DNA of 64,000 bases from Lactifluus volemus (GCA_022376515.1 WTXI01000105.1:1-64000); one strand, 5' to 3'. Positions 1 to 11,774 are shown, counted from the first letter of the stretch. Translations and numbers: made by a program. Notes: generated from the sequence alone by a model not told the origin.

Positions 1-224
1 TCCCGCATTTGGAAGAGTACCTCACGCGAATGAACGTCGCGGCATATATCGTCGCGCCGATCGTCTCAGATGAGAAGTGGAAGCAGTTCGTCTCCGGCCT
101 TCAGACGTTTGGAGAGACGAGCAGCGGATGGAGTTCTGGAATTTTCGGCCCACTTCTCGAGAGCAATGCCTCGCCAACGTCACTGCAAGCAGCGCATCAT
201 CGGAGCGTTCGGTCCATGCTTTGA
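1..224 (+). CDS. possible 3' end of an unidentified gene
   Basis: The window opens inside an open frame whose first about 45 residues (through EKWKQFVSGLQTFGE) look protein-like in composition. After that the frame becomes serine-rich and ends at 224. No domain is recognised, and no start codon is in view because the frame enters from outside the window. It could be the last exon of an upstream gene or a chance frame. From about 225 to 640 I see no further coding signal. Confidence 0.2.
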   Translation, partial: PHLEEYLTRMNVAAYIVAPIVSDEKWKQFVSGLQTFGETSSGWSSGIFGPLLESNASPTSLQAAHHRSVRSML

Positions 225-636
225 AAAACTTTATACGTTTCAAAGTCTTCATATACCCATATTCTCGACTTTTTTCGTGTCTTATGGTCCGGGGTTCAAT
301 TTTCCCCTTGATATGCTGATTTTCAAGGGTTTATTTGGACAATTAGTAAGATCTCCAATGAGGAGGGTCGCTTGCTACCTTGCGCTGTTACTCACAAAGG
401 ACTGTATCTTTAATTTGATGTATAATTTCGCTTACAGGTTCGCACAGCGTCGAGCCTCCACTCGAGACGTGAAGATCGATTACTAGTATGATCCAACCAC
501 GGTGTGACGATCGCGCTTAGCTAACTAGTAAATCGAATATCGGACCATTTGTATCCTATGATATATGTTGGATCAGCAATCATGGCGTCATGATGCCCGC
601 CGGACCCCTATTGAGCGTGGAAGTGTATGCCGCACA

Positions 637-1420
637 ACTTAATCCAAGCTCTGCCACGATCACACCCCGAGATGGTGCACACACACACTTTTAAACGTCT
701 TCCGTTCGGTTCTGAGAAACGTTGGGGGGTATTACAGTCCCCACAGAATAAGTCAGACCCGGGGAGCGCTTCTTTTGATCGAAAATTTTTTCCATTTGTG
801 AGTGTCATCTTGGAGGTTATCTGGGCTGGGTTGGGAACGGGAGATCGCTTTTTTTTTTTTTTTTCAATTTGGGTCGGTAACTTAAGAACCTTTACAGCAC
901 CTCACGTAAGACATGCCGTGTCAACGCGAGATTGGTTAACGGCAAATGGCGCGGTGCCAATACTGTATCATTTCCCCAGACGCGCGGCGTGGTCACGGTA
1001 GGGCTTCGGATGTCGTATGCTCAACGACGAACGTAGATGAATGCCGACCGCCTTATAATAAATCGAGACCAAATCCATGGGTCGACCAGCCACTAGACAT
1101 AATGAAAATCTCGATGAAACGTAGGCTTCATTACTTTTTTTAAATTCCTTCCCTCTATCCATTCTGACTTTCTCCTTCAACAAGGACGGTCGAGGTGCCC
1201 AACCGGTCCCGTTGCCAGTGTGAGCCTGATATGGGCTCGCCCTGGCGCGGACCTGTTCGATGGCCATCTGACAATGACGCGTCTCTTGAATTGTCTATCC
1301 CTGCGCGTTCCATGCAACCAGCTGCGAGTCGTACTAATAGGCAGACGAGTACCCAACTAGCGCCCTCTGACAGGACTCTGGCATTCATTCTTCAATTCTT
1401 CCCGCGTTGCGATCCCGCGT
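637..1420 (+). repeat. degenerate direct repeat, copy A (partner 4412-5270)
   Basis: This stretch matches 4412-5270 in the same orientation over several blocks. Both share an 'AAGCTCTGCCACG' start, a 'GGGGAGCGCTTCTTTT' block and the later 'GATGAATGCCGACCGCCTTA' block. Gaps and many substitutions separate the copies. No convincing gene lies inside either. They form the upstream part of a larger duplicated unit that ends in the NAD(P)-binding genes. Confidence 0.75.
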
Positions 1421-2339
1421 TTTCCACTTTATCCACTCGTTTTCATTCGCTATTTATTTCGGACTCTTAATATCGTCTCTACTGAGCGGGCCAAAACGGC
1501 CCTCTCCCAGTCACTCCCTTTAAGTTCCATGTTACCGCGCAGTACTTCAAGGCGCGGGTGGAACTTGGAGAAGAGGGAGAAAGTAAACTACAGCGACAAT
1601 CATCGAGTATGCTTCTAAATGCGAGGCGAAAAAAAGGTGTGGCACACATTTTCATTCAAGAGCTACAAGGAGGTACTAGTAGGGGCTTGGTAGCAAGAAA
1701 AGGAGCGAGAGGACGTCAAGGGAGTGGAAGAGCGAATGAATGACCCGGGTCGGGATGTAAAGAACGAAAGGGAAGAACAAATCTCTAAGTGTCTCCGGAA
1801 CATGGCGACGATTAGGCGTGGGAAAAGGAAAAGTAGGCCTGACAAAGGGCCCTCCATTGGTCTGGGACATCCTCTTCAAATACCACAGCGAAGCCACTGT
1901 GATGTGAACGAATCAGTACGTTGACGATCTACTGTCGCATCGGAAGAAAAAGCTCCAACTCCATGGAATATTACCTCGCCTCTATGTCCGTGATGTCCGA
2001 GACATCCCGATGTCGGCCGAAACGGGTCAAATCCGAGTGTAGGCACGAGGCCAACCCTACACCAACACCTCACCACTCAAATCTCTTTTCATTTACGGGC
2101 GCAGGCAGACACGCAGATCGCGTCGTGCTAGTTGATGTCGTGTCGAGACTCGCCGATCTGATTGACTATACGTGTCACGTGAAACCACCGCGTCCACGTC
2201 TCCTAGTGACCTAGTCCGAGTCAAGGGGCTCGGGACAAGGGTCCAAAGATGGTGACACGATCCCAAGGCGCCGAGCAGGTTTCCCATTTGCAGATTCACT
2301 TGTCTAGACTGTCTGGGGCCGGCCCTGCACAGCCCGAGG
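1421..2339. other. spacer in duplicated unit A, no gene seen
   Basis: I see only short, low-quality frames on both strands. The block near 2085-2215 matches 5270-5390 (shared 'CTGATTGA(C/T)TATACGTGTCACG'), so it belongs to the same duplication. About 1480-1930 has no partner that I can see. Confidence 0.5.
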
Positions 2340-2701
2340 TGACTCACAGAAAAGGTTGAGGGCAAGGCCCGGGGGTCGGCGATTCTACACCGAGCCCGGG
2401 GCGTAAATGTGGTTGCAAGGCCAGCCACACATACATAGTCTGCATGGACAGAAATTCGATCAAAGGATGTAAATGCTGCAGATCAGGTCATGCCCAGTCA
2501 TCCGAGTCCGAGTCCAACGCAAAAGGATGGCGTTTCTGGAGTCCATCTCACGGTCCAACCAAAAGTTTACCAAACGTTGGTCTCAGGCTTCGTTCGGTGC
2601 CTTGTTTCCCCACAACGTGGGAACTGACCTCTGGCAGGAGATAGGATGATCGATGACCCGCCAACCATGGGAAGTGGGATATGGGCCATCGATTCCCTAC
2701 C

Positions 2702-2709
2702 TATATTAA
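2702..2709 (+). promoter_or_regulatory. degenerate TATA element of the broken NAD(P)-binding copy
   Basis: TATATTAA lies about 60 nt upstream of the ATG at 2770. It aligns with TATATAAA in the intact paralogue (6402-6409) and differs at one base. The surrounding promoter (2640-2760) is clearly homologous to 6340-6475. Confidence 0.5.
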
Positions 2710-2769
2710 CCCGATTCTGTAGATCTTTGAGCTCTTGAAAGATTGTCACCAGACAGACCCCCAAAGATA

Positions 2770-3521
2770 ATGACCACCGTGACCGTATTCTATCTTGGGG
2801 CGACAGGTTACATCGGAGGTTCGTGGTGTTTGTCAATGTCACATCACAGCCTAGTTGACGACTGAGTCGGTTTGTATATTAATGATGTAGGCGCCGTGCT
2901 CGTTGATCTGCTTAAGAGTTACCCGAATCTCCAGGTCACTGAACTGGTACGGAACCCGGCGCATGTCGAGCCAGTCAGCGAATTGGGCGTCAAGGTCGTC
3001 CAAGGCAGCTTCAGTGACTCCGACCTTATCACTTCCCACACCCGTGCAGCGGACATCACTGTCAATTTAGCCAACTCGCACAAGGCAGAGCTCACTACGG
3101 CCATTCTTGCCGGGCAAAAGGCGCGCGTTGTCGAGGATGGGAAACCTCCAGCAATCTTGTATCACACGAGCGGGGTTGCGGTATTCCTGGATGGTACGCG
3201 TCAGCACGCCACATCCATGGAAGCACGTCATGACCGTGGCTGGTGACTCCCTCGTTCGTCTTGGAAAGCTAAAAGACGGCACTGCGGAAAGTGCTCCCAT
3301 ATCGGCTTACCAATACCCGTGCGTTCGCAATAAGTGCTGCTCATTCATTCAACGCTGATGATGACGTGACTTTTTCCTTTCTTAGGGCATCGAGGGTCGT
3401 TGGTGCGAGTCAGAACCTCCGCGGCGAACGCGCTGCGGCCTTGGGATGGGTACCACGACCAGTGGCATTGGAAGACTGGGTAGACGATGGTATCGCGACC
3501 ATGCTTGCAAGGATGCAGTAG
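2770..3521 (+). pseudogene. NAD(P)-binding (NmrA/SDR-like) gene copy A, internal deletion
   Basis: Exon 1 (2770-2818) encodes the Rossmann signature GATGYIGG, and the intron at 2819-2890 matches that of the intact paralogue at 6476. Exon 2 then runs well to 'VAVFLDG' near 3195. There the sequence jumps directly to the equivalent of exon 5 (position about 7487 of the paralogue). The end of exon 2, exons 3 and 4, and the first half of exon 5 are missing, roughly 600 nt. The junction changes the frame and leads to a stop at 3244-3246. The remainder of exon 5 and all of exon 6 (to TAG at 3521) are still recognisable. This is a deletion pseudogene. A shortened transcript encoding about 140 residues of the nucleotide-binding half cannot be excluded. 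Confidence 0.85.
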
Positions 3522-4411
3522 TATGATAAGTCAATACTTCCTCAGCGAAAATAGATTCAGATAAAGTGTCCCTGTGTTGTTTAAATTGAATATATGTCAA
3601 TGTTGGATACTCAACTGCAAGATTATATCTCTGTTCTATGTCCTCGCACACGAGTCATGTCATACAAATAGGCGTGTAGCCTAGCTAGGAACCACCACGC
3701 GTCGGGCCGTAAAGCTGTGTGCGATCTCTCGGCCTACTGGGTGTTAATCCATCATGATCCTACCTGTCACTGTCTCTGAAACTGTACACAATAGACAGAT
3801 CATAAAGCGTCCCTGTTGCCAGTGCTGGAATGTATGGGAAAAAATTATGATGGCGGAAGATCTGTAAGGGCCCAGTCACAGGCTGCACTTGCGTCAGTTA
3901 TTCTAATAAAGACTGTAGAAGAGGTACCAACTGATATGCGGTGAAAAAGAGATTCTGACATGAAAAGTTGTTGGTAGGTGGCAGCGCGGCCCGGGCTGGC
4001 GATCTGTAGATCTGTGAAGGGGTCGCTTAGTCATGACCTGACCCCCCAGGCCCATCTCGCCCTCACACTCGCCCATCCTCGCTCTCATTTTCCCTCGATG
4101 TGATCTCACAGCCACTGAGGCTCAGTGCCATTGACACTGTCGTGGGAATCACCACCTCCAAGCTCTGGTGGTACGAGTAGGGAATGGCCACTGAGACTGA
4201 CTGGAACCGGACAACACTGCCTGTCCCATCCCCATCTCCTCCCCGCCCACACCCTCGTGGAGAGATTTCTTTTCCCGACAGCCGCAACGCCATGATTTCT
4301 GAGATGCCCCACCCTTTGTGGCAAGACTCAAATGCAGCGCGCATGATATCCCCTCTGTTTGGTCGGCTTTTCCCCTGCGTGTCGTTGGATTCCCGAGTGA
4401 CTTTCCAACTT
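3522..4411. other. 3' flank of pseudogene A and spacer
   Basis: About 3522-3900 is homologous to the 3' flank of the intact copy (7812-8230) and, more weakly, to that of the third copy (52200-52570). About 3900-4410 holds only overlapping low-quality frames and no recognisable gene. Confidence 0.5.
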
Positions 4412-5270
4412 ACCCAAGCTCTGCCACGGTCATACCTCCAGCCGACGACTAGCTGCACAGTCAAACACGTGGTCCTGCCATGGCACACACACATTTTCAA
4501 CCGTCTGATCAGTTCGGTTTCGAGAAATAGAGTCCCCACACAATAAGCGGAGTAGTGACTGCTGGGGAGCGCTTCTTTTCATCCAAAACAAAATTTTCAT
4601 TGTAATTGTGATCGTACCGGTACTGTACTGTATCTGGTCTAACAGGTTGGGAAGGAGAGATCCGAGCCGATTTTTCAAATTGACACGGTACCTTAATAAC
4701 TTAGAGCATTTCGCGTAAGGCATGGCTGATCCTCCTTTCAACCGAGATTGGCTGGCGCGGTGCCAATGCTGTTTTTTTTCCCCAGACGCGCGCCGTGGGG
4801 TTCCGGATGTTGTATGCCCAAAGTCGGACGTAGATGAATGCCGACCGCCTTAAATCACCTGTGAACCGAGACCAGATCCATGGATCGACCCAGCTCACTG
4901 AGACAATAACGAAAATCTCATGGGTGAATCGTATTATTGTCAGACTCGACTTCGTTCCCCGCTATTGTTCACGCTTATGAGCTCAAACGTGGATACCTCA
5001 AAGTAGGATAGTAAATTTAAAAACAAAAAGAAATCCCTCCCCTCTCTCTTTCAGCACTGGCAGGGGTGCCCAAATGGCCCATTGTAAGCCTGATATGCGC
5101 TGACGCTGGCGCGGATCTGTTCGATGGCCATCTGACCATGACGCATCCCCATGCAACCAGCTGCGAGTGGTCACGGTACTAACAGGCAGATGAGGCCCAC
5201 TGACAGGACGCCATTCGCACCTCTCAAGACGATTTCGCGCATTCTCTTTGTGAGGTAAATTGTCCACGGC
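4412..5270 (+). repeat. degenerate direct repeat, copy B (partner 637-1420)
   Basis: This is the second copy of the block described at 637-1420. The homology resumes at 5270-5390 (partner 2085-2215) and again at about 6030-6570 (partner 2340-2860). The whole 4.4-7.9 kb interval is therefore a diverged duplicate of 0.6-3.7 kb. Confidence 0.75.
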
Positions 5271-5390
5271 ATGTTAGTTTCATTGACGGGCGCAGGTGGA
5301 CACGCAGATTGCATCATGTCGTGTCGAGACACACCACCTGATTATGATCTGATTGATTATACGTGTCACGCGAAATCACACTCGTGTCGG

Positions 5391-6029
5391 CACAACCATC
5401 GCAGCATCACTCAGAGATTGCTGCTAACTCAACCCTGCATAACACGGTTGCTCCATTCGTCCCCGTGGCCTGGGCTCGGTGGTACATCTCAGAGACCCAT
5501 ATATGCGCGACTGGTTACCTTGAATACGAACCACTGCCAATTTACCCTCATGCTTCAAGTTTTGATCCTATATCTCCATATTGGACTCGGAGGAACGGTT
5601 TTTGCCGATACACGTTGTGGTTACCGGGAAACCCCGCTGTCACGGGCATGCCTAAATTAGTGCCATTTGGCAACGTCGTATAGCAGGAAGATTTCCGCAC
5701 CCTCATCGTTCGTCAACGTCGGTCTTCAAGTTAGTATTTGCGTCCTTTATAATGCCCCACATTCTTACCTAGTGGAATAAATGAGTGCTTACGCACGGGA
5801 CGCGAGAGGGTCGGAGGCGAGCGAGACAAGCAGGGAACGACGAGGTTTGTACAGGACGTGAGATCAATTAGAGGTAGCCACTGGCACGCGGGACGTCTTG
5901 AAAATACAGTAGCGAGAAATGTCATACAATAATTGAACCATACCGGGCGCTTTTCATTACAGCTTGATATGTTTTTAACTTGCGATCATAGTGTGCATGG
6001 ACAATCGAACAACTGAATTCGGACATAGA
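5391..6029. other. spacer in duplicated unit B, no gene seen
   Basis: I see no convincing coding or RNA feature. The segment 'ACAGTAGCGAGAAATG' near 5905 recurs around 8938 and, more diverged, around 19580. This shows that spacer modules are shared between the NAD(P)-gene unit and the F-box array. Confidence 0.4.
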
Positions 6030-6401
6030 CTGTGACTCCACACCGAGCCCGAGGCGTAAAGCTCGCGTAAAGATAGGAACGAGGGATATACAATACAATG
6101 TGGTTACAAGGCCAGCCCCGGGCCACAAAGCTGGCCGTACAATAAGGAGCATGAACGGAAAATCTATCAAGGTATGTATATACTGCAGAACATGCCAGTG
6201 CCAGTGATGATATGCAGTGATCATCTCCGTCGAATCATTCAACGTAAAAGTACGGCGTTTGTGGAGTCCACCTCACTGTCCAACCAAACCCTGGTCTCAG
6301 GTTTCGTTCGATTCTTTGTTCTCCCGGAACCGACCTCTGGGAGTGAGACAATAAAGTTGATCAGAATGGGAAGTGGGGTATGGGTCATCGATTCCCTCCC
6401 C

Positions 6402-6409
6402 TATATAAA
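6402..6409 (+). promoter_or_regulatory. TATA box of the intact NAD(P)-binding gene
   Basis: A perfect TATATAAA lies 67 nt upstream of the ATG at 6476, leaving room for a 5' leader of about 35-40 nt. The surrounding promoter is conserved in copy A, where the element has decayed by one base. Confidence 0.65.
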
Positions 6410-6475
6410 CCCCATTCCATAAATCTTTGAGCTCTTGAACAATTATCTCCAGTAACACCCCAACAACAAATAATA

Positions 6476-7811
6476 ATGACCACCACCGTATTCTACCTCG
6501 GGGCGACAGGTTACATCGGAGGTTCGTGTGCTTTGTCAATTGTTACATATTAGCAACTCAAGTTTTGTGATGTACTAGGCGCCGTGCTCGTTGACCTGCT
6601 TAAGAATTACCCGGATCTCCAGGTCACTGCACTGGTGCGGAACCCTGCGAACGTCGAGGCAGTCAGCGCATTGGGTGTCAAGGTCGTCCAGGGCACCTTC
6701 AGTGATGCCGATCTTATCACTTCCCACACCCGTGCCGCGGACATCACCATCAATGCGGCCGACTCGGACGATGTAGCGCTCACTACGGCCATCCTTGCCG
6801 GGCACAAGGCGCGCGTTGTCGAGGATGGGAAACCTCCAGCAATCTTGCTTCACACGAGTGGAGTCGCGGTTTTCCTGGATGGTACATCGGAGGGCAAGCA
6901 TGACCCTAACGGAAAAGTTTGGAAAGTACGTTTTTTTTTCCACTCATTTCTTCTCTGTCAAAAACATGAGGGTGTTCATTTGTCACACTGTTTCGTTATA
7001 GGACAGCGATGAAGCGGACATTCGTGCTATTACGAACCAGATGATACATGGCGCTGTCGATGTGCCGTATGTGTCCTCCTTCATTCGTTCATATACGACC
7101 GACGTTTGAACCGCGGCCTTTTCTAGGATTCTGCAAGCGGCGGAAGCTGGCCACACGGAATCGTATATCATGTGCCCCGCGGCAATCGTGGGCCCGGGCA
7201 CGGGACCAGTCTTGGCATCCTCGCTCTTCTGGAAGTTCATTGTTCAGTTCCCTATCGCGTGCAAGAAAGCCAACTATGTTGGTGAAGGTTCCAACCTCTT
7301 TTACACGGTCCGTGTGCCCTGCATTTTTTCACTCACTCCCCCCCACCCTGACGATTGTCGTTGTGGTCTATCTATACCTAGTTGCGTCTGGACGACCTCG
7401 TCGATCTCTACAGGCGCGTCTTTGGTCGCATACTGAGCCGCGATGACGCCAAGGCGAGCCCGTATTCAAGATATTATGTCGCCGTCAGCACGCCACTCAC
7501 ATGGAAACACATCATGACCGTGCTTGGCGGTTCCCTCGCTCGTCTTGGAAAGCTGGAAGACGGCACTGCAGAAAGTGTCCCTATATCCGCTTATCCACCA
7601 CCGTGCGTTCGCAATAAGCGCTGCTCATTCACTCAACGCTGATGATGACGCGCCCCTTTTTTATTCGTTTCTTAGCGCATCCTTTGTCTTCGGTGCGAGT
7701 CAGAATATCTGCGGCGAGCGCGCTGCGGCCTTGGGATGGAAACCACGACCGGTGGTATTGGAAGACTGGGCAGATGAGGGTCTCACGACCACGTTTTCAA
7801 AGATGCAGTAG
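6476..7811 (+). CDS. NAD(P)-binding Rossmann-fold protein (NmrA/atypical SDR-like)
   Basis: Six exons, 6476-6521, 6579-6925, 7002-7066, 7127-7307, 7382-7602 and 7676-7811, join to 996 nt and 331 residues. All introns (57-76 nt) have GT-AG ends and the phases agree. Residues 4-16 hold the first beta strand and the dinucleotide-binding turn GATGYIGG. Later segments, such as 'AILLHTSGVAVF' and 'SYIMCPAAIVGPGTGP', resemble the strand and substrate-side loops of NmrA-like/extended SDR proteins. The family are soluble NAD(P)-dependent oxidoreductases or redox-sensing regulators; the substrate cannot be told. The gene has a TATA box and is the only intact member of three copies in the window (others at 2770 and 51411). 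Confidence 0.9.
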
Positions 7812-9005
7812 TATGATAAAACCAATACTTCCTCAGCGAAACTAGTTTCAGATCAAAGGTCGTCCGAGGGCATTTTCCTGAATTATCTATTCGAAATTTT
7901 GTATTAGGAAAAGGGACCCCGTGTTGTTTAAATACAATATATGTCTAGATTGGAGATACACAACTGCAAGATTATATTGCTGTTCTACGACTGGACCTCG
8001 GGTGATGAATCGCACGAGTCATGTCATGTAGACAGGCGTGTAGCTGGGGAACATCCACGCGTCGGGAAGAGTCGCGCCAGGAAATGGTTCAATGCAGGCA
8101 GAACATAAAGCGTCTCTGAACGACGCTGTTGCTAAATGCGTTGGGAAGGACTTGTGATGGCAGAAGATCTGTAAGGGCCGCCGCGGGCGTAATTCACACC
8201 AGAGATAAAGAATGTACCGACGGATATACGGTGTGCGTGATGCGCGTAGAATTCCAAGTTGGGTTACGAATTCTCCTGCGTTGGTCCCGACTGCTGACCA
8301 GATTACGCTGACATCGATGGCTCGCGTCTCGACTTGGTCAAAGATAGCAACCGTGTGAACGATCTCGCCGAGGCTCGCAAGGAGCGTGGGCCCGAGGCTA
8401 GACGGGTGTTGTCCCAATTCGCGCCACAAATGACACCTTCTACATGTCGTATGCGAAAGGCAGAAGCGGCGTTACTAGCGCGGCACGGCGCGCTAGACAG
8501 GCTCTGCAGGTGTAGTGAGATACATCGGTTTTTCTGTTTAGCAGGTGAGGAGGACGCAGTCGTGAGCCGGCTATTATCGTGTCGCACTCGACCTCGGAAT
8601 CGGGGTCCTTGGGCGTGTTATTAAAGAGAGTTCACATCGCCAATCATTTGGAGTGCTCTGATATCCTCGTTCGTGAGCTCGAGGCCAGCGGATGAGGACT
8701 CCAGTGGACGTGCGAAGACAACGAATGTTAATTCTGTACTATATCAGATAGCTCTAGAAGAGAGATAGAATTATCACACACCGTCTAAGTCCTCCCACCG
8801 ATCCTACTAGTATTCAAATTCCATATCAATTGAACTATAGGTTGAGTCACCAGAGAGGGGATAGGTAGGGGCCCACGTGGCATGAGGAACCTCATTTGTG
8901 TGAAAATACTGTGACGGGCTCTGCTCTACGGACAATACAGTAGTGAGAAATGGACCAGCTAGTCATCGTCACGGTATTTCTCACGCCTGTTTTGGCCACG
9001 TTGAG
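7812..9005. other. 3' flank of the NAD(P)-binding gene grading into F-box array spacer
   Basis: The first 400 nt match the flanks of copies A and C. From about 8280 the sequence switches to modules that recur between F-box genes. Among these are the minus-strand module at 8578-8740 and a block around 8770-8950 that is repeated at 19380-19590. No other gene is seen. Confidence 0.5.
8578..8740 (-). repeat. antisense spacer module, copy 1
   Basis: Read on the minus strand, this gives a frame with the core 'LELTNEDIRALQMIGDVNS' followed, after a shift, by 'DPDSEVECDTIIAGSR'. The same peptide-like pattern recurs in at least nine other spacers with mostly frame-preserving changes. I read it as the remnant of a small gene or exon that has been amplified with the units. 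Its function is unknown. Confidence 0.55.
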
Positions 9006-9011
9006 CACGTG
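9006..9011 (+). promoter_or_regulatory. CACGTG element upstream of F-box gene 1
   Basis: This palindromic CACGTG lies about 230 nt upstream of the first candidate ATG. It occupies the position found in most other array members. The following 'GGAATGCTGTGCGC' block seen in other copies is absent here. Confidence 0.5.
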
Positions 9012-9237
9012 TCTGTGGCACAGGCTACGCCTGTTGAGTCTTTCACCCCAGCCTCTCCTAAACAACTAACGCTGCTATTCCACTCCAAAACGTACCGCTC
9101 GTGACGTGCTATCCTCCCACTACTAATTCCCTAGAGCCTTTCTGGTGCCGTTCCCTGGGTTCAAAGAGAGTTGAGAATCGCCGCAAGGAACTGTTTATTC
9201 AATAAGGACCGGGTAGGATTCATCTAGAACCACCACA

Positions 9238-10653
9238 ATGACTACTGAGTTGAATCACGCAGGGATGGTGCTCCCACGAGTGACCATCGAATCGCTCCCC
9301 GACGATGTCCTATTAGAGATATTCTATGCCTACAAGAAGTTGGAACTCCCGTCCTTTTGGCAATTGCGTCACGGTTGGCCTAGGCTGGTGCACGTGTGCC
9401 GAAGATGGCGATCGGTCATTTTTTCATCGCCACATCATCTCAATTTGCAACTTCTCTGTACACCGACACGGCCTGTGAGAAAAATGCTGGATATCTGGCC
9501 TGCATGTCTCCATCTCCACCTTGACTTCCACCATTCTACGCCAAACCCAAGGGAGCGCCATTACGACAACTTATTTGCCGCATTGGAGCGTCGTGATCGC
9601 GTACGCGAAATCCGAGTCAGTGTCAGAGATCTCCCGGATTTCGTATGGGAACGAATTACTACAATGGCGCAGGAGCCATTTCCGGCATTGACAACTCTTG
9701 AATTTACGCAAATTGATGAGTCTGAACTGCATGATACATTTCTGGATGGATCCGCCCCGAATTTACAACATCTAACTTTAACAGGCAATTCAATCCCAAG
9801 ACGACTCGAGTCTGCAACTCACCTCAGATCGCTTTGTCTTCTCGAAATACCTTGTTCTGAGTACATCCCACCAGAGACAATGGCCACATTCCTGTCTGCG
9901 TTACCACAGCTCGAATTCCTTACTCTCGATTTCGAATCCCCGCTGCCTCAAATCGGAGAAAGGAACCGACCTGTACCACCACTTACCCGCTTTGTTCTCC
10001 CTGCTCTCACGTTGCTGAGGTTCGGAGGTGTGAGCCAGTACTTGGAAGTGCTCACAGCCCGAATCGATGCCCCTCTACTCGAGCACTTCGACGTAACCTT
10101 CTTCCATCAGCTTGTCTTTGACATCCCCCAAATCATTCGGTTCTTTGGCCACCTAGACACATTCAGGTCAGCCCGTCTGACCTTGCGTTTTAAAAGGTCT
10201 TTCTGCGCCTCTATCGTCGGTTACGATGGAAGCCGTTATCATGCGACGTTTCGTATCCGGTGCGATAAGTTCGATAGGCAAGTCTCTTCCATAGCACATA
10301 TATGCAGCCAGATTCTGTCCTTCCATTCGAGCGTGGAGTCACTCAAAATTTCGTGTCACGGTGTCCCTCACTCAGAAGATATAGATCCCATAGTATGGCT
10401 ACAACTTTTTCATTCATTCCCTACAGTCCAGAGTCTTCGAATACCTGCGGAGCTCGAGCCATCCATTGCACCTACGTTACAAGGGCTCGCAGATGAATCC
10501 GCCGCCGAAGTATTCCCCTCGCTACGCCGCCTTTCCATTGTGGGGGACATGTCGCTCGCAGACGAAACCACGCAACGAGGCATACAATCATTTGTCGCAG
10601 CCCGCCAACACTCTGGTCACCCTGTAACCGTCTCTCGCCGCAAATCTTCTTGA
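9238..10653 (+). CDS. F-box protein with LRR-like C terminus, array copy 1
   Basis: The continuous frame from ATG 9238 encodes 471 residues. The F-box core LPDDVLLEIF is at about 20-29 and 'VHVCRRWR' at about 50-57. These are followed by degenerate leucine-rich segments and the family block 'FFHQLVFDIPQIIRFF'. F-box proteins bind Skp1 and recruit substrates to SCF ubiquitin ligases. Paralogues have a conserved intron here (9213-9262, GTAGG...CAG). If it is spliced, ATG 9238 falls inside it and translation probably starts at ATG 9265 (462 residues). In this copy the upstream exon carries TAA where others have CAA (9200-9202), so the extended N terminus is lost. The frame shows no other damage. 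Confidence 0.85.
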   Translation: MTTELNHAGMVLPRVTIESLPDDVLLEIFYAYKKLELPSFWQLRHGWPRLVHVCRRWRSVIFSSPHHLNLQLLCTPTRPVRKMLDIWPACLHLHLDFHHSTPNPRERHYDNLFAALERRDRVREIRVSVRDLPDFVWERITTMAQEPFPALTTLEFTQIDESELHDTFLDGSAPNLQHLTLTGNSIPRRLESATHLRSLCLLEIPCSEYIPPETMATFLSALPQLEFLTLDFESPLPQIGERNRPVPPLTRFVLPALTLLRFGGVSQYLEVLTARIDAPLLEHFDVTFFHQLVFDIPQIIRFFGHLDTFRSARLTLRFKRSFCASIVGYDGSRYHATFRIRCDKFDRQVSSIAHICSQILSFHSSVESLKISCHGVPHSEDIDPIVWLQLFHSFPTVQSLRIPAELEPSIAPTLQGLADESAAEVFPSLRRLSIVGDMSLADETTQRGIQSFVAARQHSGHPVTVSRRKSS

Positions 10654-11774
10654 GGACATCATATGGTCCACGCACCCACCCGTTCTCTTCCCTCCCACCA
10701 TCTATCTTATCTCCAGTGTCCTGACGGCGATCACGGACCACCCCTTTACCATCAGCCCGTGCCCTTTGGGTCGTCCAAGGCTTGTACTCCACAGCCTCGG
10801 CCACGACCGCCTTTGATGCCTCGGCATGTTACACTGGCCCGTATTTTGTTTACTTTCTGTGTTGTCTCAGTTTCATTGATGATGCTTTATCATACCCGAG
10901 TCCTTGTGTACCTCTATGGTTGATTTCCCTATGTTATTTCTGTCTTTGTCTTCTCTTACCACACCTCTCACGGCGCATTCTACCTTAGTTCGCGACAGTT
11001 CCGCTTTCCTTACCATACCTTGTGATAACCCCGTCCTCTTTGTGCATTTGTACTGAATTGCGCAACCACCCGTAGCTACGAATTTTAAATATATTGAAGG
11101 AATGAGAGTTGTGGAACGGAGCGACTGAGTTGTTGGCCCAGAGGCTGCAGTGGCAGTGCCTTGATGGTTGTCAGAAGTACTGGCTACGATCAAGGCGCTG
11201 CGGCTGTGGCATCTGGGCCAGCAACTGCACGCTGGCGACGCTGTCGCATCAGTTGACAGGCGGCTGCTTGTGACTGGTCAGGTGCAATCTGCTCGCGTCC
11301 GAGTCCGAGTCAGCCACACACCAGGGGACCCCCAAAAAGAGCGCATCGATGGAAAGAGGCACGCACCAACGGACATAGGGTGCCAACTTGGGTCAGGGAC
11401 ACTCACGCACAGCTGTGAAAGATAGCAGCAACGTGGCCGAGCTTTCGGCCGCGGGTAGATAAGCTTTGCGTGAATGCATCAGTTTTTCCAATTTTTTTTT
11501 TAGCGTGTCGCACTCGACCTAGGACTCAGGGTCATCGCGCGAGTTGTTGAAGAATACCTGTACATCGCCGATCATGAGGAATATTCCGAGTCTCTGACAT
11601 CGTTGTTTGCGCATTCGACTCGGAGGCCAGTGGGTAGTAAGGGGTTTACTAGTAGAAGCAGACGTGTCGTGAGAATGAGTGTAAGCTCTGCAACGAGAAA
11701 AAAACGGATGAGGTGACTGTGGGTTTTTCCAGCTGCTACCGATATACCAGGTCACGTAGATCTGCTGAGTCATG
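10654..11774. other. array spacer after F-box copy 1
   Basis: The 3' flank shares with the other units a 'CATATGGTCCACGCACC' start and the motif 'TAGCTACGAATTTTAAAT' near 11072, which I take as the 3'-end region of the unit. The antisense module lies at 11503-11690. I see no additional gene. Confidence 0.5.
11503..11690 (-). repeat. antisense spacer module, copy 2 (decayed)
   Basis: This corresponds to the module at 8578-8740. The minus strand keeps 'NNSRDDPESEVECDT', but the 'LTNED' part is disrupted by insertions and a stop. The decay argues against function in this copy. Confidence 0.5.

Noticed and set aside
4063..4539. 158-codon minus-strand frame
   Set aside because: Several equally long frames overlap here on both strands, codon use looks random, and there is no counterpart in the duplicated unit.
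6584..7012. 142-codon single-exon reading of the NAD(P)-binding gene
   Set aside because: It runs through the intron at 6926-7001; the six-exon model gives a continuous 331-residue protein with GT-AG junctions and matches the paralogues.
10472..10804. Long minus-strand frames opposite F-box exons (also 12705-13070, 15625-15990, 21158-21607, 39110-39610)
   Set aside because: They mirror the conserved + strand codons and recur at the same place in every copy, so they are shadows of the F-box frame.
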